NCBI GenBank assembly: GCA_009731375.1
Contig: BJOX01000150.1
Location: 106,047-133,608 of the forward strand
DNA: 27,562 nt
Reading direction: 5' to 3'
Origin: Paulinella micropora
Taxonomy: Eukaryota; Cercozoa; Imbricatea; Euglyphida
Position 1 is the stretch's first letter, and the number at the start of each line of letters is the position of its first letter. Position numbers and translations under genes: made by a program. Of this stretch, positions 1 to 8,662 are shown piece by piece. The notes under the pieces were generated by a model. It did not search any database and was not told the origin of the DNA. It saw only the letters and a program-made list of their open reading frames with translations.

Positions 1-26
1 TGCATCAGCCATTGACAGAGAAGCAC

Positions 27-115
<89 letters not shown>
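1..115 (+). mobile_element. SINE copy 1, 3' end with ATT tail
   Basis: The first 26 bases are identical to the last 26 bases of the two other copies of this SINE (9751-9942 and, reversed, 25343-25625). They are followed by an uninterrupted ATT array at 27-115, which is the SINE tail. The 5' part lies outside the window. The exact match of the 3' terminus and tail phase in three places supports the call. Confidence 0.75.
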
Positions 116-287
116 GGGAGTACATAGGCCATCGGTCCTTTCCATGGGCTGATTGGTATAAAGCTCCTAGAGTAATGTTCTATGCCGTCATTTCCTTTAT
201 TTCACCGATTGGTGTGGAGACTTTCCTTATGGAATGGAGGACTGGATGCACATGGCCTTTTGGCTCAGCAATTGGCAGGAGATACAC

Positions 288-375
<88 letters not shown>

Positions 376-390
376 GTTGTTGTTGTTGTT
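116..390 (+). mobile_element. Second ATT-tailed repeat body, possible SINE
   Basis: A 173-base non-repetitive body (116-288) starts directly at the end of one ATT array and ends in a second ATT array (289-375), which turns into GTT repeats (376-390). The body ends in CACT before the ATT run, as the SINE does (compare 23-26 and 9911-9914). The rest is not similar to the SINE and I see no tRNA A and B boxes. It could be a second family sharing a 3' end, or unrelated DNA between two arrays. Confidence 0.3.
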
Positions 391-968
391 ACTGTTGTTG
401 AGACCTCTTCGGCCTTCACCACTTTTCTTTTTTTGGGCTCATTACACTCAGTCTTCCTCTCTTCTTGTTGTAACTGACCAGGAGGATTTCTAGCCCTTTT
501 CCTCACTTCGCCTATGCATGGGGCTTCAATTTCTATATTTTTAAGCTCCCAAACCTCCTGCAACAATTGCTCCTTCCATGTTGTTACGAATTTGCCCTAC
601 ATGCAAAAAGATATGAGCAAGAGGAAGAACACATTTTTGTTCCTCACCGTTGCGGGGCCTTTTTGACGGTTCTGTTTGGGCAGCTTGTGATCAGGCCGAT
701 TCACAGAGACCCAGCATTCCAGCTGTGGGACGGACCAACTGCGCCAATCCTTAGCTGTGGTTGCTTTTGGGCTGGGGATGTCACTTCCCTCCACCACAGG
801 AGGCGACTCTGCATCCCCAACCCCCTCAACCTCCTTTTTGCTCATGTCGTTTGGCAAGCGGTTCGACACTGTTTCCAACAAAAAGAGGGGTGGGCCGAGT
901 GTTTCTGTGCCACCGTTGACCAAATCTTTCAGGACTTTTTTTACAACTTGTTTGCTGCAACTTTGAAG
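376..968 (-). CDS. Unknown coding fragment, probable two exons
   Basis: On the minus strand one frame is open from 968 (a stop lies at 969-971) down into the GTT/ATT array near 390, with one TAG at 597-599. That TAG is the last triplet of a possible 51-bp intron (647 to 597): it starts GTGAGG and ends in a pyrimidine-rich stretch plus TAG. Removing it keeps the frame (51 = 3 x 17). The peptide upstream is mixed, with an acidic Val-Glu-Gly-rich part; a Met lies at 845. Downstream it is basic, with a PKKRKVVK stretch like a nuclear localisation signal, then runs into Thr and Ile coded by the microsatellite. I do not recognise the family. Balanced composition over both halves argues for real coding sequence, of a gene or a transposon. 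The 5' boundary is unclear; a possible acceptor (TTGCAG) ends at 955. Confidence 0.35.
597..647 (-). other. Candidate 51-bp intron
   Basis: On the minus strand the segment starts GTGAGG and ends GCATGTAG, preceded by a run rich in T and C (CTTCCTCTTGCTCATATC). Its length is a multiple of three and its only disruptive content is the in-frame TAG at its end. Flanking codons are in the same phase on both sides. Confidence 0.35.
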
Positions 969-1049
969 TCACCGTTTGTAGTCAAATCTATATATTTTTT
1001 AATTATTCCTTCACGAAACATTAGTAAGGATATTCATACTACAACTTAG

Positions 1050-1184
1050 TATCGTTTTTATTTCTTAAATCTTAATGTAGCGTTCTGAATATTTTTTTGT
1101 ATTCTACCGACCACTTTTACTAGGGAGACCCTACATATGCATTATTATTGGATTCAGCCAATAACTCACTGATTTTTATTTAGC
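1050..1184. other. Unassigned AT-rich stretch
   Basis: About 135 bases of AT-rich DNA between the unknown minus-strand fragment and the satellite. No frame, promoter or repeat could be supported here. Confidence 0.4.
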
Positions 1185-1620
1185 TTTGATTGTTTCAAGG
1201 AGCAGTGCGGTACTTAGGAGGAGTGGCCGGGGGGGGGGGGGGGGGGGTCGGTACCGGTCACCCCACCCGCACGGCCACCTCCCAAATCATTTGCTCGATT
1301 GTCAAATCATTTCATATGATTAGATCAGATGTTTTTAAACTAGTTTTGATTGTTTTTGATGAAATACCAAGGTAGGAAGACCGCACTTAGTGGCATTGGT
1401 AGGTGGCGGGGGGGGGGGGGGGGGGGGGGGGGTCCGNNNNNNNNNNTCCCAAATCATTTCTTTGATTGCCAAATCATTTCATATGATTCGATCAGATGTT
1501 TTTTTTAACTACCTTTGATTGTTTTTGATGAAATATCAAGATAGGAAGAGCGCACTTAGTCGCAGTGGTAGGTAGAGGGGGGGGGGGGTCCCCGGACCGT
1601 ACGGACAAGTGAAACTTCCA
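1185..1620 (+). repeat. Tandem satellite, ~160-169 bp unit with poly-G tracts
   Basis: A shared block beginning TTTGATTGTTT recurs at 1185, 1345 and 1514, spacings of 160 and 169 bp. Each copy runs through a GCGCACTTAGT-like stretch into a G homopolymer (1229-1247, 1408-1432, 1577-1588), then a CCCAAATCATT block. A gap of 10 Ns (1437-1446) follows the longest G run. Copy-length variation comes mainly from the G run. An inverted repeat AATCAT/ATGATT sits in each unit. Confidence 0.7.
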
Positions 1621-1797
1621 CCTTCCAAATCATTTTTTTTGGAAAAACGTTGGATATCAGTTTTCCATCGTGTTTTAGCTGTTTTAAATGATCCGGCATG
1701 TTTTAATTATATTTTGAAAAATTCGACTTAAACAGACTTGATTGGAGTTAAAACGTGACATCCCCTTCTTGTGAATCCAAAGTTAATCACTGAACCT

Positions 1798-1871
1798 AAG
1801 TGACCATCACTAGCCCCTAAGTGACCATAAACGCATAGTGACCATCACTAACTGTTAAGTGACCATCACTA
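1798..1871. repeat. Array of 21-bp-spaced palindromes (5' cluster)
   Basis: The motif AAGTGACCATCACTA or TAGTGACCATCACTA occurs at 1798, 1836 and 1857, with a shortened copy at 1819. The core is an inverted repeat TAGTGA-CCA-TCACTA. Spacing is 21 bp except for the shortened copy (17 bp). It lies just upstream of the transposase reading frame and has a matching array at 3440-3538, as expected of transposase-binding subterminal repeats. Confidence 0.65.
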
Positions 1872-1929
1872 CATACTAGGATGAAATATCCAATGTGTGT
1901 GATGAATCGAATATGTGTGATGAATTTGA

Positions 1930-3195
1930 ATGAATGTTAGGTGTTACTTAAAGTGCTCGCTTACTCCTGCTGCAGACAAGGCATTCGAATGCTCTAACGG
2001 ACACCCCTTGCGAGGGGAACGGGTTTTTGTGGCGGACATTGGCACGCAACTGGATGCAAGTATGGTGAACAAGACTTGGAACCAGCTTCAAGCAAGCAGG
2101 CAGGTCCACGACGCGCGAGCTGCCGCTGCACCAGGATTTATGTGCTGCATCCGCTGTTCACCCCGCTACAAGCTGAAAATGCAGCAAGCACCGAGCTCTG
2201 CGGCGGGTGCACAGCAAGAGATCTGCGTCATACCAGTTTTGTTGGAATCTGATGGCACGCCTGTGGTTTCTACACAGTACAGTGACCCTACAGTGTATGG
2301 GTAAACACCATCAAGAATATTGCCTTCTCTACATCAGGCGAGCTGTGGATGGGAGGCATAGTGGGAGGTCCGTATATCCCCCCAAACCTGAAAACAGCCT
2401 TTTCGTCTCTGGTCCTTTAGCTGCGCCATGCATATGCGCCGCGTATGGTGCGTGACCAGGAAGGAGCCGAGAAGACATGCAGAGTCCTATACTTAGGAGT
2501 GATGGCAGACGGCCAAGGTCAAAAGCATGTCGCCGGTACCAATCAGAGCGGCAAGTACGCATGTTGCTGCTGCTTCACAGAGTTTGTCACAATCGAGAGC
2601 ACTCATACTATCACTCCGGACTTTCGAGCCTTTCTCCCAGTCGGTCATCCCATGCGCACTGATGCTCGCTATGGACCGCCCTGTGCCACGGCTCCACCCC
2701 GAAACAAGACAGCTGCGTGGCATGCTGATCGAGCGTCGGACGTGCGACGACATAACCAAGGTCTGCGTCCGTTCCAAAAGCAGCACCATTCTCAAGGTGT
2801 CAAGTATGATAATGCATGCCAAGGCATCCCTGCCTTCGATTCTGTGCTGGATATGATGGTTGATGGAATGCACATTCACCAAAACGCCGTTGCGCATACT
2901 GTTGCAATGACGTCGGATGACTCTGAAGGAAAGAAACATCCCAAACACAAGCCCCTGCCAGGTCAGCCAAGACCTGTACGCAGAGAGCGTGATGACACGA
3001 CCGCCCAATACGAGGCTCGACGCATAGGAGAAGAAGCTCTCTTTGCTGCACGCGTAGCTGAATTGACCAAGATCAACAAGCAGTACTCGAACATGGCCTT
3101 GGGAATGTCTATCAGGAAGGAAATCGACATACGTTACATGGCAGTCCGGGCACTGCGAGGGCAGCGTGGGACGGGGTCACCGTACGGAACATTTG
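1930..3195 (+). pseudogene. CACTA/EnSpm-like transposase, N-terminal and core part
   Basis: The product would be a DDE-type transposase that cuts and pastes its own DNA element. The frame opening at 1930 runs to about 2300 and shifts by one base to the frame used from 2301 to 3195. That second frame has a TAG at 2418-2420 and then stays open to the N gap. Features fitting the Transposase_21/Tnp2 family are a GGIVGGPYIPPNL stretch (about 2350-2390), an ADGQGQKHVAG...YACCCCF segment (about 2505-2575), and FDSVLDMMVDGMH (about 2838-2874), resembling the family's D-x-MH motif. Conserved text continues across the frameshift and the stop, so this is a decayed copy, or one with sequence errors. The C-terminal part is at 3779-4052. 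The family call is from motif resemblance only; another DDE superfamily is possible. Confidence 0.55.
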
Positions 3196-3393
3196 NNNNN
3201 NNNNNNNNNNNNNNNNNNNNNNNNNNNNNNNNNNNNNNNNNNNNNNNNNNNNNNNNNNNNNNNNNNNNNNNNNNNNNNNNNNNNNNNNNNNNNNNNNNNN
3301 NNNNNNNNNNNNNNNNNNNNNNNNNNNNNNNNNNNNNNNNNNNNNNNNNNNNNNNNNNNNNNNNNNNNNNNNNNNNNNNNNNNNNNNNNNNNN

Positions 3394-3431
<38 letters not shown>
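3196..3431. other. N gap plus poly-A run
   Basis: 198 Ns are followed by 38 A (3394-3431). The gap interrupts the transposase frame, so the order and distance of the two halves rest on scaffolding. Confidence 0.9.
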
Positions 3432-3434
<3 letters not shown>

Positions 3435-3439
3435 AACCG

Positions 3440-3538
3440 TAGTGATGATCACTACCTTGTTAGTGCTGGGAACTAGCCTTTTAGTGATGGGCACTAGACC
3501 CGTAGTGATGATCACTAGCATCTTAGTGATGATCACTA
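3440..3538. repeat. Array of 21-bp-spaced palindromes (internal cluster)
   Basis: Five copies start at 3440, 3461, 3482, 3503 and 3524, exactly 21 bp apart. Three are the 15-base inverted repeat TAGTGATGATCACTA; the other two (3461, 3482) are diverged. The array is related to 1798-1871 by the TAGTGA/TCACTA arms and the same period. Confidence 0.75.
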
Positions 3539-3605
3539 TAGTGGTCGTCATCATAAGGTATATTGTCTAGTCACTACATCTTGACAATACTAATAATGAT
3601 CATGG

Positions 3606-3644
3606 GATAGAAGGATAGATAGAAAGATAGATAGAAAGATAGAT

Positions 3645-3678
<34 letters not shown>

Positions 3679-3722
3679 GTAGGTAGGTAGGTAGGTAGAT
3701 AGATAGATAGATAGATAGATAG
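3606..3722 (+). repeat. GATA/GAAA/GGTA compound microsatellite
   Basis: Tandem GATA units with interspersed GAAA units on the left and a GGTA run (about 3678-3698) before more GATA. It lies between the two halves of the transposase, probably within an intron or an insertion. Confidence 0.9.
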
Positions 3723-3778
3723 GTATGCAAGATTTACATTGAATTGACGTAATGTATGAAGGTGAACATATCCGTGTA

Positions 3779-4052
3779 GGTAGTGAAGATTGCACGAGTC
3801 CTGCCCAGGACGGAGCATACCTTTCGGCTGCATCAACTTGTGTGTGGAGTTATGCATCACATGAAGAATTGGGGCCCTCTACCAGACACTTCTGCATATT
3901 GGCTAGAAAGGCAGCAGAAGTTCCTGAAAGGCCAAGTACACAGCCAGAAAGATCCTGAAATGACCCTTTTCAAACGCTGGAGTGATGTTGCAAGTCTGAA
4001 GACTACATTTGGACAGGCACTCTCCGACTTGCGTCCTCTTCAAACCTTATGA
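3779..4052 (+). pseudogene. CACTA/EnSpm-like transposase, C-terminal part
   Basis: An open frame ending at the TGA at 4050-4052. It carries a His-rich stretch (RLHQLVCGVMHHMKNWGPLP) followed by an ER and FLK pattern (YWLERQQKFLKG). In Tnp2-type transposases a similar order occurs downstream of the catalytic core: a histidine-rich H-x-V-H region, a Gly-Pro, then an ER...LK block (DUF4218-like). The stretch ends in KRWSDV and a Leu-rich tail. A TCCGTGTAG just before 3779 could be a 3' splice site, joining it to the part at 1930-3195 across the gap, the palindrome array and the GATA repeat. Alternatively those are insertions. No start codon need exist if this is a 3' exon. Confidence 0.5.
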
Positions 4053-4398
4053 GGTCGAGACCTCCATAATGTTTCTTGAGGGCGAGGAAACATGCTACAC
4101 CATCAGTGCCCCCCTGTCTCATGATGGTCATCATCTTTCTGTCATGTGCACATGATTGAAGTAGAAAAGCATAGAGCAACCTATTCAGTCTAGCTTCTTT
4201 CTATCTCATGTAATGCTCATGATAATAGATTTAGCCCCAAATTGTAGTGCAAATAGCGGTGAGGGTCCGCTCCTCCCCGTTAACACTGGTACTTCGGATT
4301 TTTGGTCCGTAGGTATGGCGGTAACGGGGGCAGAGGCAGTTTGTGCACTTGTTGTTTCTTGACTCTCTCCTTTCTTTCCTTATCTTTACCTCCTACCT
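4053..4398. other. Unassigned stretch downstream of the transposase
   Basis: No convincing frame on either strand. It contains GATGGTCATCATC near 4122, loosely like the palindrome cores of the transposase arrays, but no array and no recognisable terminal inverted repeat. Confidence 0.4.
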
Positions 4399-4668
4399 TC
4401 ACAACTGTCTCCTCTTCCTCCTCTTCGTCTTCCTCTTCCTTTTTGGGTGAGATGAAAGGTGCATTAGTAGGGATTCAGGTCGTTGGGGTAGTTGTATAGG
4501 TTTTGCTAAGGGGTGAGACTCAAAGCCCGGAATCATGGATAGTATTTCTGGGTGTGTAACACCTGTAACTGATGTAAAGGTGTATTCAAACAACTCCCAT
4601 TCCTTTCCATGATCAAACTTTGGAGGGTCTAGCCTCATCTTTACTGAATCAGAACCTTGATACGCCAT
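4399..4668 (-). CDS. Gag-like N-terminal fragment (tentative)
   Basis: An 89-codon frame on the minus strand with an ATG at 4668-4666. The first ~40 residues are well balanced (MAYQGSDSVKMRLDPPKFDH, then a WELFEYTFTSV stretch). A Pro-Lys-Phe followed by Trp and Phe near the N terminus is the kind of start seen in Gag proteins of LTR retrotransposons, but this is a weak likeness. The C-terminal third is Lys/Arg-rich, coded by a GGA/CTT-like simple repeat, and is probably not genuine. Upstream on the same strand lie an 18-bp repeat cluster (4836-4959) and an AATAAA (minus strand, about 5097), a possible LTR. No protease, integrase or RT follows on the minus strand, so at most this is a fragment. 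Confidence 0.25.
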   Translation of the reverse strand: MAYQGSDSVKMRLDPPKFDHGKEWELFEYTFTSVTGVTHPEILSMIPGFESHPLAKPIQLPQRPESLLMHLSSHPKRKRKTKRRKRRQL

Positions 4669-4835
4669 ATTGGATTCGGGCGTACCAACCGGGGCGGAAG
4701 GTAGGAGTAAGGCTCAACTACCAGGATTGCTTTCTCTATGGGTAGAGAAGCGAGATGACGTTAAGAAATAATTAGTTATTAACGTTATGCTAGCAGCTAG
4801 GTGCCTTCCCGGCGCACAATCTGCCTAGTGTGACT

Positions 4836-4959
4836 GGTGGTAGCCTTCCGCACACACATCAGACTGGTGGTAGCCTTCCGCACACACACCAGATTCAAAT
4901 ATTTGGTGACAGCCTTCCGCACGTACACTAGTTTGTATTTCGGTGGCAGCCTTCCGCAC
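4836..4959 (-). repeat. Four copies of an 18-bp repeat
   Basis: The core GGTGRYAGCCTTCCGCAC occurs at 4836, 4866, 4905 and 4942 on the plus strand. The first two are in a 30-bp tandem; the others are 39 and 37 bp apart. Copies are nearly identical in CCTTCCGCAC. They might be protein-binding repeats in a promoter or LTR upstream of the minus-strand frame at 4668, but no function can be shown. Confidence 0.7.
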
Positions 4960-5281
4960 GCCCCGATAGTACGCTATAAGTGAATAAAATCTACCAGACC
5001 TAACGTTCACGCTCAGGCTACAAGGCTCTATAACCTGTGAGACTAACTTAATAATCTGCTGTATACTAGCTGTGGCCTGCAGTAGAAACTTTATTGAGAA
5101 AAGGGCGCCAAGGGAACAGCCCGATCATCTTACATACTAGGCCGGACATAAGTAATTGCTCTAACGACACACATTACATATGCAGGACCATACTGATTAT
5201 CCTGTTATTAATAATTATATTAATATGTTAACATTTTTTGATTTTCTTTTTCAAGTTTTCAAAAGTTCAAGTTTTTTTTCA

Positions 5282-5285
<4 letters not shown>

Positions 5286-5317
<32 letters not shown>

Positions 5318-5574
5318 CCCTTTTTTTTTTTTTTCCTTTTTTTTCCTNNNNNNNNNNNNNNNNNNNNNNNNNNNNNNNNNNNNNNNNNNNNNNNNNNNNN
5401 NNNNNNNNNNNNNNNNNNNNNNNNNNNNNNNNNNNNNNNNNNNNNNNNNNNNNNNNNNNNNNNNNNNNNNNNNNNNNNNNNNNNNNNNNNNNNNNNNNNN
5501 NNNNNNNNNNNNNNNNNNNNNNNNNNNNNNNNNNNNNNNNNNNNNNNNNNNNNNNNNNNNNNNNNNNNNNNNNN

Positions 5575-5606
<32 letters not shown>
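5286..5606. other. Poly-T tracts around an N gap
   Basis: T-rich runs with CC interruptions, then 227 Ns (5348-5574), then 32 T (5575-5606). The collapsed homopolymer explains the gap. Confidence 0.9.
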
Positions 5607-6329
5607 CTCCAGTTAGTTTCTCAGTCACTCATTTTCCCTTTTTCTTTCTCACTCTTTGGTGTTTCAATTCCTCTAATTTTTTGAAAAGTTTTTCTTTTTC
5701 AAGTTTTAACGTTTTATTTTGTTTTCCGTTATTGATACCACTTCCATTCTATCTCTTCTGCTTCCCACTCAGATTCTACAGGTGGCAAGTATTTTATTAA
5801 AACGGGTGACAGTGTTTGCGTTAAAAAAACTTAAAACTTACCACTCGTAGGATTGAGTGCGACTAGACTCGGGCCGACTCCAAGCCTACGATGTGAGAAG
5901 GAAAGGTATTATAATCATATAAGAAAAGGTTGCTCCAAAGAGTCAAACCGAAGCGTACATAATGAGAGGAAAAGACTGAAGCCGCAGAAGCGTAAAAGAA
6001 AAAGAAAAAGAAAAAAAAGAAGAAAAAAAATTAAAAGGTGACTCACAGAGCCACACAAAGCATTTACTAGTACTTGCCACGGCTAAATGGGTAGAGCTAG
6101 CCAAGTCTGACAATACTTCGAGTCTCGGAGAGCGTGAGGGTAAGGGTACTTTTTTTTTATTTTACGCAAACACTTTTAATACTAGAATATTAATACAATA
6201 TTTGCCACTTGTAGGAATAAGGGGGAAGCGTGAGAGTAAAATGGAATTTATAGTATGTTTTGAGTTTGTGTTTCATACGTTTCACAAATAGATGTAGAGG
6301 TCGTGCCTACAGGGAGAGGTGTGGGAGGC
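5607..6329. other. Unassigned stretch
   Basis: AT-rich DNA with a Lys/Arg-coding AAAAG repeat around 5990-6030. A GTTTGCGT segment near 5813 recurs inverted (ACGCAAAC) near 6163, and CCACT(C/T)GTAGGA occurs near 5841 and 6206. No supportable gene. Confidence 0.35.
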
Positions 6330-6484
6330 CAAATAAAGAAAAATGAACAACAGACGACAAAAAATGGTAAGAACAGAAGAAGGGGAAGAGGAGAAATAAA
6401 ATCATAAAGGAAAAGAAAAGAGGGAGAGGGGAACAAAGAAAAACGAAAAACAAGGGAAAAACAAAGGGAGTGGGAGAATGAATG

Positions 6485-6523
<39 letters not shown>

Positions 6524-6560
6524 AAGGGGAAAGGAACAGAAAGAAAGAGAAAGACACATT
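6330..6560 (+). repeat. GA-rich region with GA microsatellite
   Basis: A purine-rich plus strand, with a pure GA dinucleotide run at 6487-6519. Frames here give only Ser/Leu/Phe or Arg/Glu/Lys runs. Confidence 0.85.
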
Positions 6561-6607
6561 AGGAAGGGAGAAGTAATGAAGGAAGGATAGGTTAAAGAAC
6601 ATGCGTA

Positions 6608-6691
6608 GGTACAGTTTTAAGTCACGACCAGGACCGGCGAACATGAGATGGTACAGTTTGAAGCCATGCACCAAGAGCGGCGGATGCAGTG
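6608..6691 (+). repeat. 42-bp imperfect tandem duplication
   Basis: GGTACAGTTT begins at 6608 and again at 6650. The rest of each unit is alignable but diverged (ACCAGGACCGGCG versus ACCAAGAGCGGCG). Confidence 0.5.
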
Positions 6692-6893
6692 AAGCATCAT
6701 GCCCAGGACTGATACGTAGAGGGACACAAAAATAAAAAGATAGAAGCCTATACATATATATATACACATATATATATAAGCTTATATATAGATGTATGTA
6801 GATATATGGGAAGATGGGTAGGAGGAAAGGAGGAAGGTGAATAGAAATGTACTTCTAACTTGATGTTAATAAATACAATAAGAAAAATTACAT

Positions 6894-7175
6894 ATGTCAC
6901 CCCTGTCACATATTCTTACTGAGACGCCTCCTGTATTCAAGTTCCTGGAGGACAATGAGGAGGAAGATGAGGAGGATAACGGGGAGTCCCGAGGACTCAG
7001 TGAAGGAGATAGGAAAATGAGAAAGCTCGAACTCCGGAGTCGGTTGCTGATGCTGAGTCACGAATGCACACGAAACCATCTCAAACGACAGCTTACAGCA
7101 AGTTCAAGCTCCGAGCAGCAAGGCAAAATCTTGGGCCGTGGTGAAGCATGGTGCGAGAAAAGTTCGGAGGACTAG
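6894..7175 (+). CDS. Small unknown open frame, acidic N-terminal half
   Basis: A 93-codon frame starting at an ATG at 6894 and ending at 7175. Residues 19-40 are very acidic (an EEEDEEDNGE stretch), followed by a basic, Leu-containing segment (DRKMRKLELRSRLL) and a Ser-rich part. The composition is less repetitive than the neighbouring microsatellite frames, but no family is recognisable and no splice sites or codon signal decide the matter. The following 150 bases also give open peptides in other frames, so the coding frame is uncertain. It could be chance. Confidence 0.2.
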   Translation: MSPLSHILTETPPVFKFLEDNEEEDEEDNGESRGLSEGDRKMRKLELRSRLLMLSHECTRNHLKRQLTASSSSEQQGKILGRGEAWCEKSSED

Positions 7176-7422
7176 TCTGTACAACAGCACAAAAATGATG
7201 TTGGAGTGTAAGAGGTAGAAGACGGCCGTAACGGTTGCAGCACTGGAAGAATCAATGAGGCCTTCTGGAAAGGTGCTCTCTTGGGTGCTGCTGCGCCAGC
7301 AATTATTCCAGCAGGTGTGGTCACTGGGTGAAAGGGTCGAAGTCGGAGTCACGCCGGTATGTGGTGTGTGATTTGCCACGGATGTGACAGGCAGACAAGT
7401 ACCTGGTTCGGCAGGGAAGGAA

Positions 7423-7423
<1 letters not shown>

Positions 7424-7466
<43 letters not shown>

Positions 7467-7525
7467 AGAGAGAGAGAGAGAGGGAGGGAGGGAGGGAGGG
7501 AGAGGGAGAGGGAGGGGGAGAGGGA

Positions 7526-7584
<59 letters not shown>

Positions 7585-7640
7585 TATGCATGTACGATAT
7601 GTATGTATGTATGTATGTATGTATGCATGCATGTATGGTG
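7424..7640 (+). repeat. Compound microsatellite TA-GA-GGGA-GA-TATG
   Basis: A TA run (7424-7462) is followed by GA, GGGA and GA runs (to about 7581), then TATG/TGCA repeats (about 7583-7640). All frames through it are artefactual. Confidence 0.95.
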
Positions 7641-7671
7641 TATGCAACTATGTATGATATATGTTTGTATA

Positions 7672-7918
7672 GAGCCGGGTCTGGCCGTGTCGCGCCTGCA
7701 TGCGTTGCGACCTGTGTTTGGAGGCGGATTCGTAGCGGATATGGCTGGCGGACTCGGCACGGCGCAAGAAGCAGGGCACGGGCGTCTTCATTTGGCCGAA
7801 CTGTTCTTGGTCCAGCTCGTCCAAGGGGTCCGACGGGTCCAGCATGGCGCGCCACCAGCGGCTGCGACGCCTGCTGCCAGATCAAGCACAAGATAGACCA
7901 TTCCCACAGACGAGGCAC
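7672..7918. other. GC-rich unique segment, coding possible
   Basis: About 245 bases visibly richer in G and C than the surroundings, bounded by TATG repeats and a poly-A run. Several frames are open on both strands. The most natural-looking is on the minus strand (a MLDPSDPLDELDQEQFG stretch near 7845), but a rival plus-strand frame is also open. No family recognised, so I do not call a gene. Confidence 0.3.
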
Positions 7919-7956
<38 letters not shown>

Positions 7957-8144
7957 AAAAAAAAACAAAAAAAAACCCAAAAACCCAAAAAAANNNNNNN
8001 NNNNNNNNNNNNNNNNNNNNNNNNNNNNNNNNNNNNNNNNNNNNNNNNNNNNNNNNNNNNNNNNNNNNNNNNNNNNNNNNNNNNNNNNNNNNNNNNNNNN
8101 NNNNNNNNNNNNNNNNNNNCAAAAAAAAAAAAAAAAAAAAAAAA
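7919..8144. other. Poly-A tracts around an N gap
   Basis: Long A runs with single C interruptions, 126 Ns (7994-8119), then 25 more bases of C and A before the zinc-finger frame. Gap caused by the homopolymer. Confidence 0.85.
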
Positions 8145-8496
8145 AGAAGAAAGAAACGCAAGTACACTGAAAACGAGCCTGACACCCCCAAGATAAATGA
8201 AAAGGGGACTGAAGACGACCATAAGTTCTACTGCAAGAAATGCGACGTCAAATGCAGAAATTCCAACGACTGGACTCATCGTATAAAAGGAATACGATAC
8301 AACCAAGGGGGGAAGCGAAGCCGCACATCGAATCCGACCTCCACATAACAACTGCTATCTCTACGACTGCCCCATCTGCCAAAATAGATTGAAATTTCGC
8401 TCCCTGCCTCAACGGATAGATCATCTCGAGACTGCTCAGCATCAGTACGCTCAAGATCAGTCACGCTGCAATCAAACTATTCTGCCAACCTGGTAA
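8145..8496 (+). pseudogene. Two C2H2-like zinc fingers, broken by a frameshift
   Basis: The first frame (to the TAA at 8346-8348) carries a finger with Cys codons at 8232 and 8241 and His at 8277. This is C-x2-C-x11-H followed by RIKGIRYN, like U1/JAZ-type fingers that bind double-stranded RNA or RNA-protein complexes; the second zinc His is replaced by Arg or Tyr. The second frame, one base out, carries Cys at 8368 and 8377 and His at 8422 and 8440 (C-x2-C-x14-H-x5-H), and ends at the TAA at 8494-8496. The switch can be placed at a run of six G (8307-8312), so one base lost or gained there would fuse the two fingers. Upstream is an acidic, Lys-rich linker and then the poly-A/N gap, so the 5' end is missing. 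A host gene exon or a transposon protein are both possible. Confidence 0.45.
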
Positions 8497-8662
8497 TACC
8501 AAGTAACGTCCCGTGGATGCAGCCCCTACGTCAGTCTCTACTTCCATTTCGCGACTTCAAATCGGACTTCCCCTACCTCTCTTTACTTATCGACTTTGTA
8601 TGCCTTCCTTCACCTTCCTCTTCCTATCTGACTCTTTCCCCCTCTTTCTCATACTCGCCCCC

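Noticed and set aside
180-566. Poly-Ile, poly-Leu and similar open frames
   Set aside because: They come from ATT/TTA arrays. Only the non-repetitive part near 390-596 on the minus strand is kept as possible coding sequence.
567-1049. Plus-strand 160-codon frame
   Set aside because: Cys, Phe and His-rich composition and its exact overlap with a better-balanced minus-strand frame suggest it is the antisense shadow.
3440-3538. CRISPR-like array
   Set aside because: Regular spacing, but the unit is a palindrome with 6-base spacers, in a eukaryotic transposon context. There are no spacers of CRISPR length and no cas genes.
7104-7760. Minus-strand frame through the compound microsatellite
   Set aside because: Half of it is Ser/Leu or Tyr/Ile repeat. 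The unique parts on either side do not form a recognisable protein.
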